From positions 186,001 to 250,000 of the forward strand of contig NZ_BDCG01000017.1 in the NCBI RefSeq assembly GCF_001613385.1: DNA of 64,000 bases, in the 5' to 3' direction. Below, one piece after another: positions 1 through 8,591 of the stretch (position 1 is the first letter of the stretch; every line of letters begins with the position of its first letter). The notes under the pieces were generated by a model. It was not told the DNA's origin. It saw only the letters and a list, made by a program, of their open reading frames with translations, and ran no database searches. A program made the position numbers and the translations under genes. The DNA is from Nocardia flavorosea NBRC 108225 (lineage in GTDB: Bacteria > Actinomycetota > Actinomycetes > Mycobacteriales > Mycobacteriaceae).

Positions 1-308
1 GGTCTCAGGTAGCCGGTGACGAAGCCGACAACACGGCCGTCGCTCTCGGCAACCACCGAGGAAGCGGCGAAATCTCGGCACCACAAAAGATAGGAATAGC
101 TCGAATTGACGTCCAGGACCTGCGACTCGTCGGCGATCTGCCACAATCGCGCGGCGTCCGTGATCCGCGGTGAGCGCAAGCTCACGCCGGTACTGGCGGG
201 CTCCGCATCGGTCGCGGCGGACGCGGTGGTCGAGCCGGTGCCGGTCGGACCGGCGGTCTGCGTGCCGGTCGAGCCGGCAATCTGCGTGGACTCAGTGTGT
301 AAAGACAT
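1..308 (-). CDS. ectA: L-2,4-diaminobutyrate acetyltransferase, partial (C-terminus off left edge)
   Basis: First committed enzyme of ectoine synthesis: it acetylates the gamma-amino group of L-2,4-diaminobutyrate with acetyl-CoA in the cytosol. About 102 residues are visible. After a low-complexity Thr/Gly/Ser-rich leader of about 40 residues comes the GNAT-type EctA start: LRSPRITDAARLWQI, then VLDVNSSYSYLLWCRDF and VVAESDGRVVGFVTGY, which match the family's conserved N-terminal block. The ATG at 308 is the first start in the frame. The rest of the gene, and probably ectB/C, lie beyond the left edge. A two-component pair sits directly upstream on the same strand, which suggests but does not prove osmotic control. 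Confidence 0.85.
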   Translation of the reverse strand, partial: MSLHTESTQIAGSTGTQTAGPTGTGSTTASAATDAEPASTGVSLRSPRITDAARLWQIADESQVLDVNSSYSYLLWCRDFAASSVVAESDGRVVGFVTGYLR

Positions 309-380
309 ACAACTCCGATGTCTGCTTGCAGTACTTTCCCAGGCTTACGAATCAACTTTGAGGTAGCCCGGTCGAGTTCT

Positions 381-1475
381 TTACGATTGTGTTACAGGCT
401 GATGACGCCCCTCTCGATCGATGGCAGGAAGCCGGATGACGAATCGGGCGCCCCCTCCGGGGCGTTCCATGCATTCGACCCGGCCACGGTGAGTGGCCAC
501 GGTCTCGGCGACGAGCGCCAGACCGATTCCGGTACCACGGGTGCTGGACCGGCGGCTGTTACGGGAAGTCGCAAAACGTTCGAATATCCGGTCGCGATCG
601 GCGACCGCGACCCCGGGACCGGCGTCGTCGATTTCGATGACGGCCTCCGCGCCGTCGCGGCGCACGGTCACCGCCACCACGCCCCCGCCGTGCCGGTCGG
701 CATTCTTCAGCACATTCAGCAGGGCGCGCTCCAGTTCCAGTTTACGGCCCAGCACCGTGACGGGCTCGGCGACTGTGAGCAGTTCGGCAGGCCGGTAGCT
801 GTCGCGCAGCGTGTGTACCAGCAGATCTCCCACTGAAACGGGATCCACATCACCGTGATGCATCCCCGCCTCCACCCGAGCCAGGGCGAGGAGGTCGTCG
901 AGTAGCCGGCGCAAATGTTCCACCTCGGCGCTCACCAGATCCAGGGCCTGCCGGGACCGCGGCGGAAGCTCCGCACGCGAGCGTTCCAGCACTCCTACCG
1001 CGGTGGTCAGAGTGGTCATCGGGGTACGCAGTTCATGGCTCACATCCCCGAAGAGCCGGTGTTCGCGATCGATCCGGCGTTGCAGCGAATCGACCATCCG
1101 ATTGAAGGATGCGACCGTACTGGCGAGATCCTGGTCGTTGCTGTCCGGCAGGCGGGTGCCCAGTTCGCCGGAGGCGATGAGAGCCGCCGCCTCGGCGACG
1201 TCGCGTAGCGGTTTGAGCATGCGCCGGCTCACCCCGACCCCGACCGCGGCGCCGACCAGCGCCGCGGCGACGGCGCATCCCACCAGCAATGCCGGACGGT
1301 GATGCAGCCGCTCGCTGAAGGTACGGCTCTCATCGCTGACCACAGCGAACACTGACAAGACCAGGACCAGCGCCATCAGGCCGGAGGACGCCGCGAACGC
1401 GGTCGTCACCCGGCTGCGCAGGCTCCAGTGCCCCGGATCGCGTTCGACCCGGGCCGTATCCGTTGTGCCGACCAT
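381..1475 (-). CDS. Two-component sensor histidine kinase (HAMP-HisKA-HATPase)
   Basis: A 364-residue membrane kinase. Two hydrophobic helices (about residues 24-46 and 62-83) are separated by an extracytoplasmic loop of only about 15 residues, so the kinase lacks a real periplasmic sensor domain and may sense within the membrane. A HAMP segment (about 84-135) leads to the HisKA box GDVSHELRTPM with the phospho-accepting His at about 147. An ATPase domain follows, with an N-box (LLNVLKNADRHGG) and G-boxes (DDAGPGVAVAD, GTGIGLALV). The response regulator gene lies immediately upstream with a gap of 3 nt, so the two are co-transcribed. The stimulus is unknown; ectA downstream makes osmotic or envelope stress a reasonable guess. 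Confidence 0.9.
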   Translation of the reverse strand: MVGTTDTARVERDPGHWSLRSRVTTAFAASSGLMALVLVLSVFAVVSDESRTFSERLHHRPALLVGCAVAAALVGAAVGVGVSRRMLKPLRDVAEAAALIASGELGTRLPDSNDQDLASTVASFNRMVDSLQRRIDREHRLFGDVSHELRTPMTTLTTAVGVLERSRAELPPRSRQALDLVSAEVEHLRRLLDDLLALARVEAGMHHGDVDPVSVGDLLVHTLRDSYRPAELLTVAEPVTVLGRKLELERALLNVLKNADRHGGGVVAVTVRRDGAEAVIEIDDAGPGVAVADRDRIFERFATSRNSRRSSTRGTGIGLALVAETVATHRGRVECMERPGGGARFVIRLPAIDREGRHQPVTQS

Positions 1476-1478
1476 CGT

Positions 1479-2192
1479 TCAGCGCTGCACGTCCAGCCGG
1501 TAACCGAGGCCCCGGACGGTGACCACGATCTGCGGATCGGAGGGGTCGCGCTCGATCTTGGTGCGCAATCTTCGCATATGGACATCCACGATTCGCTCGT
1601 CACCGAAGAATCCCCGGTCCCAGACGCGCTCCAGCAGGACATCGCGGCTCAGGACCCGGCCCGGTGCATCTGCGAGTTCGCACAGCAGCCGGAATTCGGT
1701 GATGGTGAGGTTGATCTCTTCGTCGCCGCGCCGCACTGCGCCGCCCTCGGGCGAGAGGATCAGGGGTGTCACGGGGTCGGCGTCCAGAACGACCTCGATC
1801 GGCGCCGTCTCCCGTTCCACCGATAGCCGCGCGCGGCGCCGCAGGGCGCGCATCCGCGCGGTGATCTCCTTGATCTCGAACGGTTTGGTGACGAAATCAT
1901 CGGCGCCCGCCTCGAGGGCAGCCACCACATCGTGAGTATCGTCACGCGCACTCACCACGATGATGGGCACGTCGTGATCCCGGCGAATCTCCCGGATACA
2001 GGTGAAACCGTCCATTCCGCCGAGCATCAGATCGACGATCATGACGTCGGGTACACCGATCGTCCGCAGATGGGTGAGCGCGGCCTCGGCTTCCTCGGCC
2101 TCCGCGACGTCGTAGCCTTCGTCCTCCATGGCCAGGCGTAAAGCACCCCGGACCCGGTCGTCGTCTTCCACGATCATCAGGTTCGCGCTCAA
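1479..2192 (-). CDS. OmpR/PhoB-family response regulator
   Basis: A 237-residue DNA-binding response regulator and partner of the adjacent kinase. The receiver domain (1-120) has the acidic pocket MIVEDDD, the phospho-acceptor Asp at about 54 in VDLMLGG and the conserved Lys at about 103 in TKPFE. The C-terminal winged helix (about 140-237) ends in the typical RIVDVHMRRLRTKIE and VRGLGYRL motifs. The likely start is the TTG at 2192, preceded by AAGGG about nine bases upstream; a start at the internal ATG (2177) would cut into the first beta strand. A dyad at 2277-2306 lies in its upstream region. Confidence 0.92.
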   Translation of the reverse strand: MSANLMIVEDDDRVRGALRLAMEDEGYDVAEAEEAEAALTHLRTIGVPDVMIVDLMLGGMDGFTCIREIRRDHDVPIIVVSARDDTHDVVAALEAGADDFVTKPFEIKEITARMRALRRRARLSVERETAPIEVVLDADPVTPLILSPEGGAVRRGDEEINLTITEFRLLCELADAPGRVLSRDVLLERVWDRGFFGDERIVDVHMRRLRTKIERDPSDPQIVVTVRGLGYRLDVQR

Positions 2193-2276
2193 TTTTCAAT
2201 CCCTTGCAGACGCACGTGGCGTGCCGCGGCGCGGGTTTCGCATCCCCAAACCGACGCGACAGCCCGCTACTCAGTT

Positions 2277-2306
2277 TACTCGAGCAACCTTCCGGTTATA
2301 CGAGTA
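2277..2306 (-). terminator. Imperfect stem-loop, possible terminator of the small gene or regulator operator
   Basis: TACTCG-AGC-AACC pairs with GGTT-ATA-CGAGTA around a TTCC loop: outer 6 bp and inner 4 bp, with a 3x3 internal mismatch. It lies about 50 nt past the stop of the small gene at 2353-2658 and about 85 nt before the response regulator start. It could terminate the first or be an operator of the second; the sequence alone does not decide. Confidence 0.35.
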
Positions 2307-2352
2307 GCCGCAATGCCTGCGAAGTAAACCCCCCAAGTGAAATGGCTCACTG

Positions 2353-2658
2353 TCAGATGTTGTGCGCATGCTCCAAACGGAAGAAGTTGCTCGGAGTGCC
2401 GTCGGCGCGGAGCTCCTGGTAACGGAAGCTCAGCTTGCGTGCGTCGAAGGTGGCGAACCAGTCGGTCCAGCTGACCGGCTGGAGGACCGCGCCACCGTAG
2501 TGCGGGAAGTCCAGGCGCAGGACCCCCACCTCGCCGTTGTACTGACTGCCGGGCGTCGTCGCCGGATTAGCACCGCGCCGCTGGGCCCACTGGCGGATGA
2601 TCTCATGATTCGTGGTGACCATGGTTGTTCCGGGAGCGGCGGAAAGGCCACCCTTCAT
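2353..2658 (-). CDS. Small conserved protein of the family often labelled '1,4-alpha-glucan branching enzyme'
   Basis: A 101-residue soluble protein. The pattern EIIRQWAQRRGANPATTPG, then GVLRLDFP, then SWTDWFATFDARKLSFRYQE, and finally SNFFRLE matches a small family found in many bacteria. That family is commonly mis-annotated as a branching enzyme because of one early label; it is far too short for a glycoside hydrolase and carries no catalytic motif. The start at 2658 is chosen over longer in-frame options because AAGGAGG lies just upstream at good spacing. Its role is unknown. It appears monocistronic, with a hairpin following. Confidence 0.7.
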   Translation of the reverse strand: MKGGLSAAPGTTMVTTNHEIIRQWAQRRGANPATTPGSQYNGEVGVLRLDFPHYGGAVLQPVSWTDWFATFDARKLSFRYQELRADGTPSNFFRLEHAHNI

Positions 2659-2867
2659 GACGAACCTCCTTGCGGTAGGTGCGTACGTGCTCGCCGTGCA
2701 ACCCTCGGTGGTCACAGCGGCTTTCCGGACTTGTACCCGGCTTCGCACTCTTGCAAACACAGCAGACAGGCAAATGTCCTGCGTGTCCGCACCGCCGAAC
2801 GGCGACCGGAGCTCACGCCGCCGGCGCTCCTCGGGTTTGCCGAGGATTCGCCGAGACGGGAAAACGG

Positions 2868-3977
2868 TCACCTGCCGCCGGAAATCGGAGCCAGAGCCAC
2901 CGTGATGTTATCGCTCCCCCCGCAGACCACCGCGTAGTCGACGAGCGCCCGCGCGCCGTCACTCGTCGGCATCCCGAGGGCTCGTTGCGACAGCTCGACC
3001 GGCCCGGGCAGATAGTTCCACAGGCCGTCGGTACACAGCAGCAGCGACCCCGGGCCGTCCAGATAGTAGGAACGGATACTGTCGCCCGACCAGGGCTGCT
3101 GCCCGGCGTCCGCTCCCAGCCAGCGCATCAGGGTATGTGCCCGGGGATCGGCCATAGCTGCCTGCTCGTCCATCGCACCCGCTTCGATCAGCGTCTGCGC
3201 CCACGAATCGTCGACCGTCAGCTTCTGCGGACCGGCGAGCGGACCGGGATGCCCCGGCCGCGCCGGCTGTTCGGAAATCCGGTCCCCGGCCGCCAGCCAG
3301 TAGGCACGGCTGTCGCCGATATTGGACACGGTGACCGATACCCGGCCGTCGGCCTCGGTGCGCACGATCGCCGACACATAGGTGCACGACGGAGCGTCCC
3401 CGTCCGGCCCGACCAGATTGCGCACCGCCTCCGACGCGGCCGCCATTCCTGCGGCAGTGGCCTCCTCGGCCGTCCGGTCCTCGGCGAGGGCCGCGAGACA
3501 GGCATCCACGCCGGTGCGAACGGCGGTCCCGGAGGCGGCCTGCGGATCCGGCGACGACGACACTCCGTCGCACACCACCAGAACGAGAGTTTCCGGCTGC
3601 CCGCTGCCGTCGGACACAACCGCCGCGGCCACGGCATCCTCGTTCCGTGCATGCACGATTCCGCGGTCGGTGACCAGTCCGGCCACGCCCAGATCGGCTT
3701 CGAACCGATCCTGAAGCCGATGCGGATGGTCACAGACGGGGCAGCGCGGGCCGCGCCCCTGGGTCCCGCAGTGCACGCAAACCACTTCCGCCAGACCGTC
3801 GTCAGGTAGCGCCACCCGGTGGATCCCCGGCGTGACCGCCTGGCGCGGAACTGTTCGTTCCGCCGCCGCGGCCCGGCGGCGGGTATCCAAGGTATCGCGC
3901 ACCGCCGGCATCGGTTCGGTCACCGCGTCGAGGATATCGCCCGGCTCGGCGCTCCCGGGGTTCGTCTCCGGGTTCAT
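2868..3977 (-). CDS. PP2C-family serine/threonine protein phosphatase with N-terminal zinc ribbon
   Basis: About 369 residues. The C-terminal PP2C domain (about 95-365) carries the metal-binding and core motifs GLVTDRGIVHARNEDA, VVCDGVSSS, SNIGDSRAYWL, LLLCTDGLWNYLP and GGSDNITVAL. It should dephosphorylate pSer/pThr proteins using two Mn/Mg ions. Ahead of it is a CxxC-x8-CxxC zinc-ribbon-like motif (Cys 67, 70, 79, 82) after a variable leader. No membrane segment is visible, so it is cytosolic, unlike PstP. The ATG at 3977 is chosen because longer forms run back into the neighbouring flavoenzyme gene. No protein kinase or FHA gene is adjacent, so its substrates cannot be inferred. Confidence 0.88.
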   Translation of the reverse strand: MNPETNPGSAEPGDILDAVTEPMPAVRDTLDTRRRAAAAERTVPRQAVTPGIHRVALPDDGLAEVVCVHCGTQGRGPRCPVCDHPHRLQDRFEADLGVAGLVTDRGIVHARNEDAVAAAVVSDGSGQPETLVLVVCDGVSSSPDPQAASGTAVRTGVDACLAALAEDRTAEEATAAGMAAASEAVRNLVGPDGDAPSCTYVSAIVRTEADGRVSVTVSNIGDSRAYWLAAGDRISEQPARPGHPGPLAGPQKLTVDDSWAQTLIEAGAMDEQAAMADPRAHTLMRWLGADAGQQPWSGDSIRSYYLDGPGSLLLCTDGLWNYLPGPVELSQRALGMPTSDGARALVDYAVVCGGSDNITVALAPISGGR

Positions 3978-4110
3978 CCGGCCACCACACTCTCGACTAG
4001 TTCCCGGCGCCCCCCGACCCGGATACCGCGAGTCCGCACACCGCCCCCCTTCATTCGACCCGTTCCGTTCTGACGATCGACGATAGTACGCGGTGACCGG
4101 GCAGACGCGT

Positions 4111-5484
4111 TCATCCGCGCTCCCCAACCGCGCGAACGGCTTTGCGGGCCGCGACCAGCACCGGATCCCAGACCGGTGAGAACGGCGGGGCGTACCCGAG
4201 ATCGAGTGCTGTCATCTGCGCGACGGTCATTCCCGCGGTCAGCGCGACCGCGGCGACATCGACCCGCTTACCGGCGCCTTCCCGGCCGACGATCTGCACA
4301 CCGAGCAGGCGTCCGGTGAGGCGTTCGGCCAGCATCTTGACCGTCATCGGCGCCGGGTCCGGATAATAGCCGGCCCGACTGGTGGATTCGATCGTCGCCG
4401 TGACGTATTGCAGACCGGCGGCCCGGGCGTCCTTCTCCCGCAACCCGGTACGCGCCACCTCGAGATCGCAAACCTTGCTGACCGCGGTGCCGACCACACC
4501 GGGGAAGGTCGCGTAACCGCCACCGATATTGGCGCCGATGATCTGGCCGTGCTTGTTGGCATGGGTGCCCAGGGGGATATGGCGGCGCATCCCCGAGACG
4601 AGATCGAGTACCTCCACGCAATCACCTCCGGCCCAGATATTTTCGTACCCGAGAACCCGCAGGGCGGTATCGGTCAGGATCCCACCGTGCCCGCCGATCG
4701 GTAGTCCGGCCGCGCGGGCCAGTTCGGTCTCCGGGGCGACTCCGATCCCGAGCACCACCACATCCGCGGGATATTCGCTACTTCCCGCGGCCACCGCGTG
4801 GGCCCGGCCGTCGGCACCGGTCCGGATCGCGGTCACCTCCCGGTCGCCGGCCACCGCGATGTCCAGCCCGCCCAGCGCATCCCGAACCAGGGCGCCCATA
4901 TCGGGGTCCAGCGTCGACATCGGCTCGACCCCCCGGTGTACGACGGTGACCTCGAAACCGCGGCGGATCAGTGCCTCCGCCATCTCGACACCGATATATC
5001 CCGCACCGACCACCACGGCGCGGCGACCGCTGGTTGCTGCCAGAGCCGCGATGAGCGCCTCGCCGTCGTCCAGGGTCTGTACTCCGTGCACACCGGGTGC
5101 ATCGATACCGGGCAGAGGCGGCCGGATCGGCCGGGCGCCGGTGGTGAGCACGAGTTGGTCGTAGCCGGTCCAGGTTTCGACACCGGTCGCCAGATCGCGG
5201 CTCCGCACCCGGCCGCCCGCGATATCGAGTTCGACCACCTCGCTACGCAACCGCACATCGATCGCCCGCGCCCGGTGCTCGGCCGGTGTCCGCGCGACCA
5301 ACTGGTCTCTGTCACGGACCTGCCCGCCGACCCAGTACGGAATCCCGCAGGCCGAGTACGAGGTGAAATGCCCGCGTTCGAACACCACGATCTCGAGGTC
5401 GCCGGCCTCCCGGTACCGGCGTGCCTGGGAAGCCGCCGACATACCGGCCGCATCACCGCCGACGATCACCAACCGCTCGGTCAT
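4111..5484 (-). CDS. FAD-dependent pyridine nucleotide-disulfide oxidoreductase, CoA-disulfide reductase/NADH oxidase type
   Basis: A 457-residue flavoprotein. The N-terminal FAD site is IVGGDAAGMSAASQ, and the single redox Cys (about 46) lies in SYSACGIPY, the signature of the CoA-disulfide reductase, NADH oxidase and peroxidase family rather than the two-Cys glutathione reductase group. A second Rossmann motif (VVVGAGYIGVEMAEAL) binds NAD(P)H, and GYENIWAGGDCVE is the FAD-closing motif. The C-terminal third is the dimerisation domain. The substrate could be a low-molecular-weight disulfide or O2; the sequence does not decide. The PP2C gene follows on the same strand after about 130 nt. Confidence 0.88.
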   Translation of the reverse strand: MTERLVIVGGDAAGMSAASQARRYREAGDLEIVVFERGHFTSYSACGIPYWVGGQVRDRDQLVARTPAEHRARAIDVRLRSEVVELDIAGGRVRSRDLATGVETWTGYDQLVLTTGARPIRPPLPGIDAPGVHGVQTLDDGEALIAALAATSGRRAVVVGAGYIGVEMAEALIRRGFEVTVVHRGVEPMSTLDPDMGALVRDALGGLDIAVAGDREVTAIRTGADGRAHAVAAGSSEYPADVVVLGIGVAPETELARAAGLPIGGHGGILTDTALRVLGYENIWAGGDCVEVLDLVSGMRRHIPLGTHANKHGQIIGANIGGGYATFPGVVGTAVSKVCDLEVARTGLREKDARAAGLQYVTATIESTSRAGYYPDPAPMTVKMLAERLTGRLLGVQIVGREGAGKRVDVAAVALTAGMTVAQMTALDLGYAPPFSPVWDPVLVAARKAVRAVGERG

Positions 5485-5826
5485 ACGATCAACCTACCCA
5501 GTCGGCCGTGTTCCCCGCGGTATCACCGGCGGCCGCTGCTCCCCACCCACCGGCCGACAGGCACCGCCGGCAGTCCTGCCACTCACCGTTCCACCGAGAG
5601 CGACGTGCAGTGAGCACCCACACCTCGCGAGTGGATACCCCCGGGACGGTGTCACCGCGGCACGGCTGCCGGGGACATCTGCGCCCGGCCTCCACTGCGC
5701 CGCACGCGAGTGCGCCCGGCGCGTACACGCCGTCCGCGCCCGGGCCGAACTCCTGCCCGGGCGCCGCCGGCGTCCGCGGACCGGGCTGTCACGAGCCGGG
5801 GCCGTAGCCGATAGCGCCTGCCGGCT
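5485..5826. other. Intergenic region with no gene
   Basis: A GC-rich spacer between the monooxygenase stop and the flavoenzyme start, both on the minus strand. It holds the hairpin listed at 5736-5764 and presumably the promoter for the flavoenzyme gene. Reading frames here lack any recognisable motif. Confidence 0.6.
5736..5764 (-). terminator. GC-rich hairpin downstream of the monooxygenase gene
   Basis: A perfect 10-bp inverted repeat (GCGCCCGGGC and its complement) with a 9-nt loop, starting about 60 nt after the monooxygenase stop. It has no U-tract, as is common for actinobacterial terminators. Confidence 0.5.
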
Positions 5827-7362
5827 TCAGGCGGTGCGCGAGCCGATCAACGGCATCCGGTCCAGGGCGGTGCGGGCGCGAGAGCCGGTGGTCGAGCGGC
5901 CGTTGCTGTCGGTGAAGGTCAGGATGCCGTCCTCGATCGGGCTCTTACGCAGGTAGGCGCGGTCCCGGAAATAGCTGTTGACCACCTTCCACGGTCCGCC
6001 GGTGCCCTGTCGCGGCATCACCGCGTCGCCGCGCTGGATATAGCCGGAACTGAGCGCACCGCCCATCACCGAGACTTCGGAGCGGTCGCTGTCGCGCGCG
6101 TTCACCACGAACCGTGTGTAGCCGCGGTCCCGCATCCGGTTGAGCACCTTGCAGAAGTATTCCGCGGCGAGATCGGCCTTCAGGGTCCACGAGGCGTTGG
6201 TGTACCCGAGAACCATCAGCGCGTTCGGTACACCGTCGAGCAGCGACCCCTTGTACATGACCCGCTCCCGTGTCACCACCGGTTCCCCGTCGACGTCCAG
6301 GGTGGCACCACCCAGGATCTGGATGGTCAGGCCGGTGGCGGTGACGACGATATCGGCGTCGATCTCGGTCCCCGAGGAGAGACGGATGCCGTTCTCGGTG
6401 AACGTGTCGATGGTGTCGGTGACGACGGACGCGTGCCCGCGGCGAAGAGCTTTGAACAGGTCGCCGTCGGGCACCACGCACAGCCGCTGGTCCCAGGGGG
6501 CATAGTCCGGGCTGAAATGCCGCATATCGATATTCGGCCCGACCGCCATCCGGACCCAGTTCAGGAACATCTTCCGGGCCAGAGCCGGCTGTTTGCGCGA
6601 AAGCTGATAGCTGGCCTGCTGGACGGCGATATTGCGCGCGCGACCGACGTGGTAGGTGAGGCCGGCAGGAGATTTGACCTTCGTGAGGCCGATCGCGACC
6701 GGATCGTCGGCCGGGATCGAGGCGATATAGGTGGGCGAACGCTGCAGCATCGTCACATGGGCGGCGTCGGGCACCATCGACGGCACCAGCGTGATGGCGG
6801 TGGCCCCGCTGCCGATCACCACGACCTTCTTGCCACGGTAGTCGAGATCTTCGGGCCAGTGCTGGGGATGGACGATCTGTCCGGTGAAGTTCTCCTCCCC
6901 GGGGAACGACGGCCGATGGCCCTTGTCGTAGTCGTAGTAGCCGGTGCAGCCGACCAGGAAGCCGGCGGTCCACACTTCTTCGGCGCCGGTCGCTTCCTCG
7001 AGGCATCGGACGGTCCACCGGTTGTCCGCACTGGACCAGCTCGCCGAAACCACCTTCCGGCCGAAGTGGATATGCGGGGTGACCCCGTACTCGTCGGCGG
7101 TCTTCTCGATATAGCGGCGGATACCGGCGCCGTCGGCAAGCATCTTGGTGCCGCGCCAGGGCCGGAAGCCGTAGCCGAAGGAGTACATATCGGAGTCCGA
7201 TCGGATCCCCGGGTACCGGAACAGGTCCCAGGTTCCGCCGATGGCGGTTCGTCGTTCCAGGATCGCGTAGCTGCGCCCGGTGTTCTCCTTCTCCAGGTGA
7301 CAGGCCACATCGATACCGGACAGACCGGCTCCGATGATCAGTACGTCGACATGCCGCGTCAT
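5827..7362 (-). CDS. Flavin-containing monooxygenase, Baeyer-Villiger (EthA-like) type
   Basis: A 511-residue FAD/NADPH monooxygenase. It has the N-terminal FAD motif IIGAGLSGIDVA and RRTAIGGTWDLFRYPGIRSD, which is highly characteristic of EthA-like enzymes. The Baeyer-Villiger fingerprint appears as FPGEENFTGQIVHPQHWP (FxGxxxH...WP), and the NADPH Rossmann motif as VVIGSGATAITLVP. The family inserts an oxygen atom next to ketone carbonyls; EthA also S-oxidises thioamide drugs. The true substrate is not predictable. No TetR regulator adjoins it, unlike ethA-ethR in mycobacteria. The ATG at 7362 aligns with the usual family start. Confidence 0.9.
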   Translation of the reverse strand: MTRHVDVLIIGAGLSGIDVACHLEKENTGRSYAILERRTAIGGTWDLFRYPGIRSDSDMYSFGYGFRPWRGTKMLADGAGIRRYIEKTADEYGVTPHIHFGRKVVSASWSSADNRWTVRCLEEATGAEEVWTAGFLVGCTGYYDYDKGHRPSFPGEENFTGQIVHPQHWPEDLDYRGKKVVVIGSGATAITLVPSMVPDAAHVTMLQRSPTYIASIPADDPVAIGLTKVKSPAGLTYHVGRARNIAVQQASYQLSRKQPALARKMFLNWVRMAVGPNIDMRHFSPDYAPWDQRLCVVPDGDLFKALRRGHASVVTDTIDTFTENGIRLSSGTEIDADIVVTATGLTIQILGGATLDVDGEPVVTRERVMYKGSLLDGVPNALMVLGYTNASWTLKADLAAEYFCKVLNRMRDRGYTRFVVNARDSDRSEVSVMGGALSSGYIQRGDAVMPRQGTGGPWKVVNSYFRDRAYLRKSPIEDGILTFTDSNGRSTTGSRARTALDRMPLIGSRTA

Positions 7363-7588
7363 TGCGTTCCTCGTCTGTTCGTGCCGGGTTCGCCGTCGAT
7401 CATGACAGACGGCCTTTTACCTGTAACCGAGAGTAGCCGATATCGATGGAGGTACCGGGCACGTCCCGCACATCCGGCCGGCGACTCCCTGCATTGCCCC
7501 CGCAACCGCCTCGATCAACGTGATATTTACCTCTATTTTCCCTTCTTCTCATTAGGGTCCGCGACGGTATTCGACCGCCCTTTCCCGG

Positions 7589-8470
7589 TCACCGGAACTC
7601 GGCGATGACCGGGGCGAAAGTCTCCAGGTCGGGTTCGAGCACGGTGAGGTATCCGAATCCGAAACGTTCCCGGTTGACCCGCAGCCGCTCGGCGATCTCC
7701 CGGGAACTGCCCAGCAGCACTGTCGGCAACTCATCCACCGCGGCCAGCACCCCGGGCTCCACGAACGACCGGTATCTGTCGAGGAATTCGGCGCGCCGCC
7801 CGGGGGGCACCACCGACTGGACCAGGACGTTCAACTCCACTTCCCCGGCACGCTCCCCCAGCGCGGCGCGGACGAACCGGACCCGCTCATCGATCTCGGC
7901 GGGCCCGGCAAGCCGCAGCGGGCCGGCGCCCGTGGTCGCGGCCCCGGTCAGCGCGACGACCGACGCGTAGCGGGCGGCGAGCGTAAGCATCCGATCACCC
8001 CAGCCGCCGATGAGCAACGGCGGGCCGCCGGGCCGGGCGGGCCGCGGTTCATAGCCCGGATCGGCGAACAGATCACGCAATGTCCGCACTGTCTGCTCGA
8101 GATATGCCACCCTGTTCGCACCGCTACCGAACGGGATACCGGCGGTATCGAATTCTTCGCGCACATACCCCGCGCCCAGCCCCAGCTCGAGCCGACCTTC
8201 GACGAACCGATCCGTCCCGGCGATCTCCCGGGCCAGCAGCACAGGATTGTAGAAGGGCGCATTCAGGACGAACGTGTTCAGCTTTACCCGTTCGGTGTTC
8301 TCGGCCGCCAGTACCAGCGCCGGAAACGGCGGCGCGAGGCCGAGGTGGTCGGCTACGCCGATCACGTCGTACCCCAGTTCCTCGGCCCGGCGGCATTTAC
8401 GTACCCAGTCGTGGCGCGAATCCGGCACGACCATGTTGACGCCGAACCGGAACTCCGTCGATGAGCTCAT
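7589..8470 (-). CDS. LLM-class F420-dependent oxidoreductase (MSMEG_2516-like)
   Basis: About 293 residues, a luciferase-like TIM-barrel hydride transferase predicted to use coenzyme F420. Family marks are FRFGVNMVVP near the start, RRAEELGYDVIGVADHLG, the NAPFYNPVLLAREIAGTDR stretch, GRLELGLGAGYVREEF and GGWGDRMLTLAARYA. The ATG at 8470 is preferred over a much longer upstream frame because the family begins here and the extra residues are low-complexity Arg/Pro-rich sequence. The substrate is unknown. It lies about 230 nt downstream of the monooxygenase start on the same strand, so the two are probably separate units. Confidence 0.85.
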   Translation of the reverse strand: MSSSTEFRFGVNMVVPDSRHDWVRKCRRAEELGYDVIGVADHLGLAPPFPALVLAAENTERVKLNTFVLNAPFYNPVLLAREIAGTDRFVEGRLELGLGAGYVREEFDTAGIPFGSGANRVAYLEQTVRTLRDLFADPGYEPRPARPGGPPLLIGGWGDRMLTLAARYASVVALTGAATTGAGPLRLAGPAEIDERVRFVRAALGERAGEVELNVLVQSVVPPGRRAEFLDRYRSFVEPGVLAAVDELPTVLLGSSREIAERLRVNRERFGFGYLTVLEPDLETFAPVIAEFR

Positions 8471-8591
8471 ATCTTCTGCATACCCCGCGTGGGTTCGCCG
8501 CGCCGCCTCCGCACCGGCGAGTCGGCGCACATAGGCTGGTACACGTCCCGGGCAGGCGCGGCGCCGGTCCGAGCCACCAGGAGGATTGTCG

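Noticed and set aside
7363-7588. EthR-like operator near the monooxygenase start
   Set aside because: TTACAGGTAA-like sequence is too short and imperfect, and no TetR gene is adjacent.
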